A stretch of DNA of 64,000 nt from Rhytidiadelphus loreus. Lineage: Eukaryota; Streptophyta; Bryopsida; Hypnales; Hylocomiaceae. The notes below the pieces were generated by a model. That model saw nothing but the letters and a program-made list of their open reading frames with translations. It was not told where the DNA came from and searched no databases. This document shows, one piece after another, positions 39,449 through 49,790 of the stretch. The stretch lies in assembly GCA_947034895.1 (NCBI GenBank), contig OX344764.1, positions 60,121,348-60,185,347 on the forward strand, in the 5' to 3' direction. A program made the translations under genes and the position numbers. Every line of letters starts with the position of its first letter. Position 1 is the stretch's first letter.

Positions 39449-40939
39449 CTAAGCATTTTTTTCACTATTCACAAAGTCACTTTCTTTGGGCTCCGGTCTC
39501 ATTCTTTGAAGTTCCGCACGGGTGGCACCTATGCCTTCATAGGCCCACTTGCGCCATTCCTTAAAATAAAGGATGTGGCGCTCCAAGTCCAATATGCCCT
39601 CGTGCAACAACTCTTGTTTTTTCTCCAGTAGCTTCACCAAATAAAAAAGCGTTGTTCTTTCTTCTGTATTGCTACCATAATCCGGAGCTAAAGCCAAGAT
39701 GCCCTCTTTTTTGGCTTCTTTTAAGGCATCATCATAATATTCCATCTCTAGCTCACGTATTTGAAGATTCAAGCTTCTCCTTTCGCTTTGATGGGACCAT
39801 TTCTCACGTTGCAAAAGATCAAGTTTATTTTGAAGCACCGCCAAATCATCGGAAATGTGTGCTCGCCCGTCTTCGATCTTCTTGAAATAATTTACTCTAC
39901 TTTTGTTTAACTTAGAGTAAATCTTCTCATTTTCAGCAATGGTGTTTTCAGTCGCCTCTAACTCCTTCTTCAACCCATCCACAACAGTTGGATTCACTAG
40001 AAGATGTTGTACCTTCTCTTTCAAATTCATAAGATCCGCTACTGTTGAAATCAAAGCTGCTCGTGCACTTTCGATCTTAGTGCCCAACATCTCTAAATTG
40101 TCTTCCGAATCATTGTCACTACTTCCGCTAGACCCAATGTCTGCACCAGAACGGTCCACATTGATCGGTACATGAACATCTTCACTTTGTTTTTGAATCT
40201 TGGACAATGATTGCGGCTCCTCAAGCTTCCTCTTGCCCTTTTTGTCAACTTGAACGTCTTCAGCCGCCTCTTGTTTTTCTTTGCCAATGTCTTCGTCGTC
40301 ACTCTCAAAAGAATATCCATCGTATTCATGAGTGTGCTCATCTGAGCTAGAAGTTGAAGACCATTGAACTTGGTCATCACCAACAGCCAACTTGCCAGGC
40401 TTTGCCTCTAAAAGCTTCTGATTTGCTTAAAGAAGTCCTTCTTCATCCAGCACTATCGGTCTGTCCGGGCGGTCACCGATAGGAAGCTCCTTGAAGGTTG
40501 TCCAATCTACCTTTTTCTTCAATTGAACTTCAACGTACACCATTTGCACAAGATAGAAAGAGAAGTTGTCATTTCGATAAGGCTGGGACTCCAAATAGAG
40601 TTGCTGCCATACCTCCAAACACCTTCGCTGGAAGACAACACTCTTGTAGTAAGCCAAATTTGCCTTATTAGACTTCACGTGCAAAGGGTGTCGCCAAAAC
40701 GGGAACAACTTGTTGATGTGGCACCAATCCACATATTTGTTTACAATTTCATATGTCCAAGGCTCTGGTTCTACTTCCCATCCCAAAAAGGCCTTCATTT
40801 TTGGATGCAACAAGATGGGTACACACTTCTTGCGAGGTTTGCCGCTCCTTTTACGATCCTTGTCACGAACCGCCTTTTTGTTGAGCCGAAGTCGGTATCT
40901 TGACATACCGTGTGGCAGTTGAGAGTCCTCGCCCTCCAT
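39449..40939 (-). pseudogene. WCHI-family protein 2: novel N-domain plus coiled coil; one in-frame TAA
   Basis: Minus-strand frame from ATG 40,939 to TAG 39,449, broken only by TAA at 40,429-40,427. The first about 165 residues carry the family domain: FLGWEVEPEPW, YVDWCHINKLFPFWRH, NKANL, FQRRCLEVWQQLY, VQMVYVEVQLKKKVDWTTFKE. Beyond the stop come an acidic serine-rich stretch (DDQVQWSSTSSSDEH, matching DEQFQWTSSDSSSAEED in family member 3) and a long coiled coil (LKKELEATENTIAENEKIY and LQREKWSHQSERRSLNLQ regions), ending in FVNSEKNA. Aligning EGLL-stop-ANQKLL with EGLGQKKNLK of member 3 puts the stop opposite a glutamine codon. No frameshift seen. No RING finger. Function unknown; a nuclear or chromatin-binding scaffold is conceivable but not shown. 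Confidence 0.55.
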
Positions 40940-40980
40940 AACGATCACTTCGTCTCAAAAGTAGCCAACTAAGTACTATG

Positions 40981-41009
40981 CGGTTTAGGGTTGCAAGCCT
41001 AAACCGTAG
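40981..41009. other. Inverted repeat with 9-bp arms in the 5' leader of WCHI gene 2
   Basis: CGGTTTAGG and CCTAAACCG are separated by eight bases (GTTGCAAG), able to form a small hairpin. A related GCGGTTTAGGGTTAAG occurs at about 54,126 upstream of WCHI gene 3, so the left arm belongs to the shared leader. Confidence 0.6.
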
Positions 41010-41160
41010 GTGTAAAAAATGCTAAACGTAATCCTATCACATTTAACATTTACAAAAATACAATGTTCTCGTGAAACACCCTATGTCATCCAAGTGTGAA
41101 TAAAATGAGCCGTGCAAAGGAACAAAAATCCCCCCCCACAACTCAAACCCCTAGCTTCTG

Positions 41161-41203
41161 TGCACACATTCAGCCACGTCAGCAGGTGAAAGACAGTGCG
41201 CAG
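41161..41203 (-). promoter_or_regulatory. Shared 5' block, copy 2
   Basis: On the minus strand it reads TGCGCACTGTCTTTCACCTG, then CTGACGTGGCTGAATGTGTGCA. The 17 bases GTGAAAGACAGTGCGCA (plus strand) are identical in the copy at 49,130-49,172. A C-rich tract (eight Cs, plus strand) lies between block and ATG in both. Confidence 0.8.
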
Positions 41204-41222
41204 AATGCCAGGGAAAATTTAA

Positions 41223-41318
41223 TGGCGACTGCGGGTGGAGGAGAACGCTGATGTACCCGAGGTCGCCCCTGGGGCGCGTGCGGGTCCTGAAGTGGGGCGA
41301 GTGCGGGTGTGAGCCCCA
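41223..41318. repeat. GC-rich motif array 2 (short)
   Basis: A few units: GGCGACTGCGGGTGG, then ACCCGAGGTCGCCCC, then GGGGCGAGTGCGGGTG. It lies upstream of the minus-strand WCHI gene 2, beyond the shared block. Mixed orientation within under 100 bp. Confidence 0.75.
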
Positions 41319-41904
41319 AATTCGTCACTTGGGACTCATTGTTTTTTTTTTTTTTAGTTTATTACAAATTAAAGCATAAAGTAGTACAAAAAGCCCAAAA
41401 AAGAGTGTAGAACCAAAATAGGTATGTCACGTACCAGTATAGCATTTGGTCATAAATAGCCTTTTATCCATAGATTACCCATGAAACCCACTTGTATATA
41501 GGTTAGAACCCGTAATTAGTAGGAAACAACAGGGCTATTGGGAACTTATCCAAAATAGCCCAAACCCTAGTGCATGTGACCATGATAGGCTAAATTAAGT
41601 CTTTGGAAAGTGGGGGAGGTCTCCACATAAATCTCCAAAGATAGGTTCTAGTTTCCCCATTCCATTGACGAAACATTAGAAATCCACATTGTTAGCTTGC
41701 AGGTGTTACTTGTCCCAAGACAGGCCGCATGGAGGAATCCACAGCCGCCGGATAGTGTTCTCGGATCTGGAACATGGCGGGACATCCACGGCAAAACCCA
41801 TTCGCCAAGATTCCCTCACATGTGAAAGATTCCCTGACTGCCGATGATTCAACCGAAGTCAGTTTTCACCTCGCCACCAACTGTGTGCCAGAATAGCCTA
41901 AGAC

Positions 41905-42640
41905 TTGGCACGTGGCTTGGGGGACTCCATGAGAGGTTCCCCAAAAAGTCTCGGTTTTTTCTGATCTCCAAAGGATCTTTTTCCGAGCGGTCAACTGCCA
42001 AAGGCCACGTTGGGAAATTCATAGAAAATACCCAGGCCGCGGTAAAATCTCACTAAAAATTAGACTAGCATCTTTTATGTTAATAACGCGCCCCGACAAA
42101 TTTCATGGCGTTCCAATAGCGGGAAGCAGCCGAAACTGACAACATCCCCCCAATTAATATTTACGGCAAGATCTTTGCGGGGTTGACCGGCGTCCCGGGA
42201 GCGTACGAAGTCGGAACAAAGACATCAAAGAGCCTTTTCTTACTCCCTAGAGCCTCCCCAACAACCCTAGCTAGTTACCCAAGCCAAAAGAGGTAAACCC
42301 CAAAAGTTAGGTTTTTACCCTTTTAATTGGCTCCAGTTGGCACTAGTTTCCGAGGGTTTTTTTGTGATAGAAATAGGGGATAGAGGTCTATTAGGCTAAA
42401 AATGGCATTCTGAAGCCATTGGCGCAATCCATTTGCAATTCCGAGCTAAACTCCAAAAGTTAGAAACTAGGACCAGCGTAAAACCCAAGATTAGGTGAAA
42501 ATCTCAAAGTTGGATGAAAATCCGGATGGATGAGGTTACTCGTCGAGGGGGGGAGTGGGACCTTGGAAACCTATAAAAGGGGGCCCTTCTCTCTCCCAAA
42601 ACACCCCCAATACTTGTTTTGGGTCCGTGGGTCCAAGTTA
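41905..42640 (+). mobile_element. LTR-like segment related to 28.6-29.3 kb
   Basis: It aligns with 28,590-29,340 through TTCATAGAAAATACCCAGG, GGTAAAATCTCACTAAAAATTA, CAAATTTCATGGCGTTCCAA and GATCTTTGCGGGGTTGACC. The core promoter CTATAAAAGGGGGCCC at 42,571 is followed by a pyrimidine-rich leader with CTTGTTTTGGGTCC, as expected for U3/R. This copy is more GC-rich than its relative, in line with less C-to-T decay. No paired LTR, gag or pol is present, so it is a solo or truncated LTR. Confidence 0.5.
42572..42578 (+). promoter_or_regulatory. TATA box in LTR-like segment
   Basis: CCTATAAAAGGGGG, conserved in position with the TATA-like site at 29,254 in the related segment. Confidence 0.6.
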
Positions 42641-43004
42641 TCTTGGAATTTTTGGCGTTTCAAGCCAAAAAACCTCTACGGTGTTTTCGGAGCACTTTTG
42701 GCTCCCATTGTCGTTTTATTTCAAGCTCTTTGAAGTCCTTGAGGTCCTTCTACCTTACCTTGTACATGTGTGAGTCAAGCGGTTTCCATCTACTTGTGTG
42801 TGTTTTCCGTGTATCTTTTTGGGTGTCTTGTACTAATCCTAAAGTCACCCCCCACCGTACCTTGGCGATGCCGCTTAGGGGGGCCTTTAGTACATGAGTA
42901 TTGCCTTGTTTATGTTTACCTTGTGGATTCGGTTGCATCTTGTGTAAGTCCTAACCATAGTCACCCTTGCCGTGTTGTTTACGAGTGGACCCCACCGCCC
43001 TTGA

Positions 43005-43327
43005 GGCGGCGAAGCTTTGAACGTATAACCTACCCTAGTCTTAGAGTGTGTGTCAAAAACAGGCCTTAGACGGCGAAGCTTTGGACCCGGGGGGCGTCAC
43101 CAGTCTTAGAGTTGGTGTCAAAACCAATTCGACGGCGAAGCTTTGAACCCCCTATACTTTTTGGTTCCAAAGTTTAGTTCCCAAGATCTTCTTGGGAAAA
43201 GCCAAAGTTTAGCCCCCAAAAGTGCCCTAGGTGGTAGACAAGTATAGGGAGAAACCCCGCCACTAGGCCATTGTTTTGCTAGTTGTTAAAACTTTTTGTC
43301 TATTTCCCCTAGACGGCGAAGCTTTGA
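43005..43327. repeat. GGCGAAGCTTTGA repeat, three tandem 63-bp units and one distant copy
   Basis: ACGGCGAAGCTTTGA-like units start near 43,005, 43,069, 43,131 and 43,311. The first three are about 63 bp apart, and the intervals share CAGTCTTAGAG.TGGTGTCAAAA, so they are true tandem units. Found downstream of the LTR-like segment, probably in its U5/leader. Confidence 0.8.
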
Positions 43328-43424
43328 CCCTGACCTGTCCAATTTTAAGTTGTGTAGTGGGTTCCCATACGGGAACCCGGAGAGGAAGGATTGTAGTAAA
43401 AATACTTGGGACCAGCCCCAAGGA

Positions 43425-43592
43425 GAGGCCTGTAAGGGAGCAGTCAGCCAACCTAAGGGGAGGCCCGTAAGGAAGCAGTCAGCCAGCCCAAGGGGAGGCC
43501 CGTAAGGGAGTAGTCAGCCAGCCCGTAAGGGAGCAGTCAGCCAGCCCGTAAGGGGAGGCCGTAAGGGAGCAGTCAGCCAGCCGTAATGGGGG
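43425..43592. repeat. Tandem repeat of about 36 bp (AGGGGAGGCCCGTAAGGGAG)
   Basis: About five units containing GGGGAGGCCCGTAAGGGAG and CAGTCAGCCAGCCC, some shortened by internal deletion. Adjacent to the next repeat block. Confidence 0.85.
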
Positions 43593-43599
43593 GCCGGGT

Positions 43600-43770
43600 A
43601 TCGGGGAGCCAGTTCGGGGGGGAGCCAGTTCGGGGAGCCAGTCGGGGGGGAGCCAGTTCGGGGAGCCAGTTTGGGGAGGGCCAGTTCGGGGAGGGCCAGT
43701 TCGGGAGGGCCAGGGAGTTGGGAGTTCAAGGGGGAGGGCCAGGGAGTTGGGAGTCTAAGGGGGGGGGGAA
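43600..43770. repeat. G-rich repeat (GGGGAGCCAGTTC and GGAGGGCCAGTTC units)
   Basis: Units of 14-17 bp, GGGGAGCCAGTTCG shifting to GGGAGGGCCAGTTCG, then longer GGGCCAGGGAGTTGGGAGT units, ending in a G9-type run near 43,760. Strong purine strand asymmetry; G-quadruplex-capable. Confidence 0.8.
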
Positions 43771-43849
43771 AGGGAGAAATCCTTACCTCAACTAAATTCA
43801 GCACTACGGGACGATGCCCTGCGGGGCCCCACCACACCTTTTTTTTTGG

Positions 43850-44810
43850 GTTTTCATCACACTAAGATTGAAACCCGGGGTCTAGTGAAAAACTAACAAA
43901 AGACCAACTCAAGGCTAAAGGAAAAAGGGGGGAAGAGAAGTCGCCATCCCACGCGTCCAAACCTGCACAACCTCTCAAAGTCCCTCACCAACAAGCCACT
44001 TCACACAATGATGACAAAATTAGGAAGGGGGTAGTTATAGGAGAGGAAGAAGGGAGAGACGATAAATAGTGTTGCGTCATAGGATTAGGTAGGAAATCTC
44101 ACAAGCTTCTTACAACCATTGGGAAGGAGATTAGGATGACACCAAAATGACGACGTAAGGGAATAGGTGATTCTTCCATTAGATTAGCGTCATATGGTGT
44201 AAGGTCTCATTTAAAGGGTTGGTAGGAATAGTGTTGAAAGAAAAGAAGAAGAGGTAAGGAGGAAGGAAGGAACCATTAAAGGTCTTTAAGGTGTACCACT
44301 TCGCCGAGGACTAAGCTGTTGGCATTTTACTACGTCAAAATACTTGTCGACTATGGAATACGAGCACGCGGCTGGAGGTATGGAGGAGAATGCCGCACAT
44401 GCTAACGACGATCAGGTGAGTCATTAAACAGATCCCCGGTGTCTTTTTTTTCCCTTCTAATTTACGTTAGACTCTGTTAGATAGTGAATAATTTTGATTA
44501 GCAAAGAGGGGTTAGGGATAGGCCTTAAGTTTAGGCATAGAAGGTTATCGATAGAAGTATCCAACCCATCTCACACATAGAAGTTAACCATCAGAGCAAC
44601 CAAATTAGAGTAGGGTAGGATAGGACTAGGAATTAGTAATTGTTAAGGTTAGCACTCAACCAAGAAGCAAACACTAGATTAAGACAAAATAATCCAATTA
44701 GGAGCTCGGGTTAATTTAGCAAAACAGACCTTGCCTTAGAAGATTAAATTAGGAGAAGAGATAAATTAAAATTAGAAGATTAAATTAGGAAATTAAATTA
44801 GGAAAAAAGA
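43850..44810. other. Purine-rich spacer without a supported gene
   Basis: No clear gene. One possible first exon, ATG 44,353 to a GTGAGT donor at 44,416 (EYEHAAGGMEENAAHANDD), is noted but unsupported by further exons. Confidence 0.35.
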
Positions 44811-45070
44811 TCATTTAAATTAGAAGATAAATTAGATCATTTAAATTAGAAGATAAATTAGATCATTTAAATAAGAAGATAAATTAGATCATTTAAATAA
44901 GAAGATAAATTAGATCATTTAAATTAGAAGATAAATTAGATAATTTAAATTAGAAGGTAAATTAGATAATTTAAATTAGAAGATAAACTAGATAATTTAA
45001 ATTAGAAGATAAATTAGATCAATTAAATTAGAAGATTAAATTAGGAAGTAATTTAGATAAATTGAATTAG
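44811..45070. repeat. 26-bp AT-rich tandem repeat
   Basis: About nine to ten units of GATCATTTAAATTAGAAGAT plus AAATTA (26 bp), with variants GATAATTTAAATTAGAAGGT and AAATAAGAAG. Degenerate half-units continue to about 45,110. Each unit includes the palindrome ATTTAAAT or a near form. Confidence 0.9.
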
Positions 45071-45464
45071 AAAATTAAATTAGGGAAAAAGATAACTTAG
45101 ATTAGGAAGAGACCCAATCAACTCAGGAAACCATGGAAGGGACTTAGATAATCCCTCCTCAGCCCTAGGGGAGGTCAATTAGCCTCAGATTCCCATAGAT
45201 TAGGATAGATTCGGTGGTAGTTCGTATAGGTTGCCGTTAGGGGACGGTTATCCCGAACTATTCCCTCGCCAATTGGGGACAACTCCATTGTCACCCGCGG
45301 AAACTAGGAACTTAGAAAAGAAGATCCATTGCTTGGAAGGCACAATGGACCGACGTTTAGTCACCCGTTAGGTTAGAATTTAGTTAACCCCTAGAACCTG
45401 GTTGTGTCCGATTAATTACCAAGGGTGGGTAATTAAGCGCCCACAGCGGGTCAGCCCAGTGCTC

Positions 45465-45695
45465 CAGGGCGACCGCGGGACCGGAAGTGGGGCGACTGCC
45501 GGTCAGCGCAAGTGCTCGAGGGCGACCGCGGGTCCTAGAGTAGGGCAACTGCGGGTCTGGACAGGTGCTCCAACGCGACCGCGGGTCGAAGGAACCTGGG
45601 CGATTGCGGGTCCTAGGCGACCGCAGGTCCAGGACGACCACGGGTCCACTTTGCGAAGGCGACCGCGGGTCCTGGGCGACCGCAGGTCCATCTAT
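45465..45695. repeat. GC-rich motif array 3 (no gene attached)
   Basis: Units GGGCGACCGCGGGACC, GGGCGACTGCCGGTC, GGGCAACTGCGGGTC and GGCGACCGCAGGTCC in one orientation, about a dozen. Unlike most arrays here it has no obvious gene on either side, although the kinase gene ends about 1.75 kb to the right. Confidence 0.85.
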
Positions 45696-45710
45696 TAATG
45701 CATGGGCTTT

Positions 45711-47445
45711 TCTTTTCTTTCTTAGTACATGTTTATAGATTGTGATATTTTTTTCCATTTTTCCTTGCGCTTGAAAAGTGGCGATACTAAATGTTACGGA
45801 GGGGCTCCAAGCTTCAACATTCATCCACGTATTGGATAGAAAATGTGATACTAAGTATCTAAAATTCTATTTTCATTTACATTGTGGCGATTTCATCGAA
45901 GACTTTTCTAGAAGTTGAAGTTTTTCTAGCAATTTCATCCAAAATTTTCCTAAAAAATTCCTATAGCTTATAGCTAGCCTAAATTTTTTGTTGCTTTTGA
46001 GCACCAAATCTCAAGGGAAAAAAAAAGGATTGTGAGCTCAATCCCATTTGTGTTGCAAAATTTATGGAATACTAGTTTATACTTTATACTATATTTGGGG
46101 AGCCATTAGGGTTGAGGTCGGTTGTGGTACAAATGGATTCCTTATTGATTATCTGAACAGAAGTTAAATCTTTGCAATTGTTTTAGAAGAAGTTGTTGTT
46201 AACTAATTTTTTCCTTATTAATTAATTTCATTGTTAATTCTTAATTTTATTGTAAATGACTTATTTCATTGTTAATTCTTAATTTTATTGTTAATAACTA
46301 ATTCAATTGTTAATAACCAATGTTATGTTTATTAACCATTGCAATTGTAACAATAATGTCTTTGTAATTGTTTTGACATGAGATGTTCATTATGTATTTT
46401 TGGATGTAGACTCAAATTACATACTATGTTACACACACTAATTTTGGTAAATTACATGCCTAATAACTAAATTTCTTGTACGGACACAAATCTATAAATG
46501 AAAGTCATTGTTGGACTTATATCATACTCCAACCATCTATGAAAGAATGTGTGTTTTTATCAATTTGGATGACATATACCAAAAAAAAGAATATGGTAGA
46601 AAAACATTATGCTACTAGGAATAATATATATGGTAAAACCAGATTTACATTTATTATTGAATTCATCCAAGTTTTCTCGAATTGCGTGTTTAATAAATGA
46701 CAAAGATTATGGCTACATATCTTTTTTGCAATATCCACTCTTGTTTCATTGTCAAAAAAGAAAAAAAGGGTCGCAAGAAGTCAATGAACTTCCTTTTTCC
46801 AAATAAAATAAATAGGAAGAGAGCGAAAAAGGTTAAATAAATAAATAAAAACATCTCTCATCTATTTTGAAATAGGTAAAGTACGAATAAAAAGAAAAAG
46901 TCTAAAAAAGTCTAAAATGTATGTTTCCTATATTTGAATTAGAATAAATAGGAAAAAAAACCCAACTTGCTTTTATTTCTGGAAATAGAAAAAATAATAA
47001 GAGAATGTAAATGATGTATGACTTACATTTTTTTAGGGATTGAAAAAACAACTATTTGAATTCAATGACCATGAAAGTAGAACTCCTTTCAAGTGCATAC
47101 TAGCACATTTTATTCAAGAAATAATACAAGTCTTCAACATCAATTACCAACTAATTTATTTTCATTTTCTTATTTTCCTTGCGTCCATTATATACTACGG
47201 AATCAAAAAGGACCAAGAACATTTGAATTCAAAAGTTGTTACACTTTGCATAACAATGTGTAAAAGGCCATATTCAATATATACAATTTGACAAATAGCC
47301 CATTGAGTAATTGTTTTTCTAAAGACAAGGCGCGTAGCATAAAATTCCTTCATATATTATAGGAAAATATTACAAAGTAAGCAACACATAATTGGCCACC
47401 AAGCTCATTGCTTGCAGCACTAAACTCTTGCTCTAGACTATCCTA
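45711..47445. other. AT-rich spacer
   Basis: Simple AT-rich DNA with repeated TTAATTTTATTGTTAATAAC-like phrases at about 46,210-46,330. No gene recognised. It includes the presumed 3' flank of the kinase-like gene. Confidence 0.5.
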
Positions 47446-49037
47446 TTACAAAGGTGAGTCTCGGAACACCAATTCGGGGGGCATCATGGACCATGGTGGA
47501 GACATAAGGGAATTTGTGATCTCTATACACGTTGGTCTCTTTTTTGGGTCAGTGTTCACGAGTTCACGCAACTTCATTCCAAAGTACATTGATCCCTCGC
47601 GGCTCTTGAACAAATCCTTGTCCAATCGTCCATATCACCAATTCTCATCCATTCGGTCAACTTCCCAATAGAATACGAGTCTGATTGTTGCGTATATTTA
47701 TACCGTTGTTGCATGATCGGTATGCTTGTATCAGAATTTGGAGGTCCATATGCATAAAACAACTCCGGGGCAACCCACCAACGACCTTCTCGGTATTGAT
47801 CCCTCTCGGCCTCAGATGGCTTTCCAAAATGTGAAGGCGCATTTTCGTCAAAACGACTTGATATTCCAAAATCACAAATTCCAATGTTGATTATGTCGTT
47901 TGAATAATCCGGAAAATGCAACATGATGTTCATGGGAGACAAGTCATTGTGTAGCACGCGGCACTTGTGCATGAGATTTGTCACATATACTAAAGCCCAT
48001 GCCAACTTTGCCTTGTGCCTTCGGAAGAGACCAAGTTCTTTTTGTTTCTCTTCAAGAAGTCTTGTGGCTTTTTGCATTTCATGCCAATCAATGGTTGGTG
48101 ATACAGAACGATCTAAATGCCTCAACTCATTCAAATGGCCCCCATTCCACCACAAAGTGTACGCTTCATTCGTGCGAGAATGAATGGCAAAAAACTTAAT
48201 GATGCCAGGGTGGTTCAAGGGGCATGCAAGGGCCTCCATGGATCGTTGTGCTCTCCCCTCGCGCGGGTTTATTGCCTTGGATACTTTTCCAGCAAAAGCG
48301 ATGTAGCTTGGAATTGTATCCATTCCTTCAATGCGTACCTTACGCACTTTTGCATACCCCCCTTCACGTTCAAAAGCACTAAGGGGCACCACTTTCGCCG
48401 TATCGGGGATCCACGTGATACACAATCCACCATCTCGTGCAAATGCTGCCTGCACCGCTGCATTTTTCCACTTAAAATCCCTTGCCGAGCCTCTTGCCAA
48501 TTTCTTCACTGCGCTGGACCACCACTCCATTTTTTGGTGGAATGCCTTGATGTCTTCTGATTCCTCTACTATCGGAAGAAACGGTCGATGTTCCTCCATC
48601 AATTTCTTAGTATTGAACATCACCGCTTTCAATGTGTTATCAAGCCATTCAAATAGTCTCGAAGAATATGTCAAGTCAATGTCTGCGAAATCATCGGATC
48701 CCTTTAGCTTGGTTAAAATCCGTGCTTGTAAATCGTTTGGCAAGGCCACACTACCAGTTGTAGGACACCTCAAATAGCTTGCCTCCAAGAATTGTACACT
48801 TTTCCCTACGTACCACTGGAGACACGCTTCGTATGCATATCGGGTATAACTCGGGGGAGGATAGTTGGAGTCCTTGTCATGTGCTGACTTCTGCTTCTTG
48901 CCCTTCCGTCGCTCTTGACTCCCTCCTTCTTCGTTTTCATTTACAGCTATCGGAACCTCGAAAAAAATTGGATCATCGAGGTCCAAATCCCATAAAGACT
49001 TTCTCCTTGTAGTGTTGCCTTCATGTGGAAAAGCCAT
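47446..49037 (-). pseudogene. Kinase-like protein with novel N-terminal region, frameshifted near its C-terminus
   Basis: Minus-strand frame from ATG 49,037 encodes 487 residues before TGA at 47,574. Residues about 1-200 are a basic, then helical region I do not recognise. From about 210 it follows the protein kinase fold: Gly-rich loop EREGGYAKV (223-231), candidate Lys in FAGKVSK (251), NHPGIIKF, catalytic loop HNDLSPMNIML (363-373), DFG (389-391), WVAPEL (421-426) and QSDSYSIG (451-458). HND instead of HRD makes it non-RD. Near residue 471 (about 47,630) the frame shifts by one: the other frame continues FGMKLRELVNTDPKKRPT to TAA at 47,446, giving the usual C-lobe with its conserved RP. 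So either a single-base indel broke it or a short intron is missed. Shared block and array 4 lie upstream. Confidence 0.65.
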
Positions 49038-49129
49038 GTTGTACTTAAAAACAATTCAAAACCGTAGTTCAAAATTCGTAGATTGAAAGGGTAAAAATTC
49101 CCCCCCCAATTGAAACCCCAGCCTACGGG

Positions 49130-49172
49130 CACGCATCCAGCCACCTGAAGGTAGGTGAAAGACAGTGCGCAA
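49130..49172 (-). promoter_or_regulatory. Shared 5' block, copy 4 (kinase-like gene)
   Basis: On the minus strand TGCGCACTGTCTTTCACCTA, then CCTTCAGGTGGCTGGATGCGTGCCC. It contains CACCT...AGGTG, a small inverted repeat around ACCTTC. The downstream C8 tract matches the WCHI gene 2 leader. Confidence 0.8.
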
Positions 49173-49194
49173 GGCTAAAGTAAGGTGAGAATCG

Positions 49195-49790
49195 AAAGTG
49201 GGGCTAACGCTTAAGTACCTGAAGTCGCCTCAGGGCGCGTGCGTTTGGGTGACTGCGGGTCTGAAGTGGGGCGACTGCGGATCTGAGGAGGGGCGACTGC
49301 GGGTCTGAAGACAGCGGGAATAGGCGACTACGCGTTTTTGGAGCGCTGAAATGGGCGACTGCGCATCAAGGGCGACTGCGGATCGTGGGCGACCGCGGGT
49401 ACCAACTAAAGCATCCCGAAACTTGCACACGCGGTCGCCCACAAAGAAGTCTCTTCGACCCGCAAATGCCCCCTACGTGCAGTCGCCCCACTGGAGATTG
49501 AGTTTGCATTTTCCAAAAAATCAGTCTCCCTCCTTGACCCGCAATCGCCCCCTACGCGCAGTCGCCCTACTGGAGATTGAGTTTGCATTTTCCAAAAAAT
49601 TAGTCTCCCTCCTTGACCCGCAGTCGCCCCCTACGCGCAGTCGCCCTACTGGAGATTGAGTTTGCATTTTCCAAAAAATTAGTCTCCCTCCTTGACCCGC
49701 AGTCGCCCCCTACGCGCAGTCGCCCTGATTCAAATGTGTTTTTTGCTTCGTTGATGACCCGCGGTCACCCCTGACTCGAGGTCGCCCTAA
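49195..49790. repeat. GC-rich motif array 4 with 79-bp higher-order repeat
   Basis: The left part (to about 49,400) is GGGCGACTGCGGGTCTGAAG-type. After an inversion near 49,430 the complement GACCCGCAGTCGCCC appears. From 49,536 the pair GACCCGCAGTCGCCCCCTAC and GCGCAGTCGCCCT plus an AT-richer linker (GAGATTGAGTTTGCATTTTC) forms units of exactly 79 bp (starts 49,536, 49,615, 49,694). The array heads the kinase-like gene. Confidence 0.9.

Noticed and set aside
44353..44415. Possible first coding exon with GTGAGT donor
   Set aside because: A single 63-bp exon with no joinable partner downstream before the AT-rich minisatellite.
45384..45824. 146-codon minus-strand frame rich in Pro, Arg and Ser (and similar frames in the other arrays)
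   Set aside because: It is a translation of the repeated GC-rich motif; array units have no stop in some frames, so open frames arise automatically.
49458..49730. Regularly spaced repeats considered as a CRISPR array
   Set aside because: Spacers are themselves nearly identical, the period reflects a higher-order tandem repeat, and the genome is eukaryotic.
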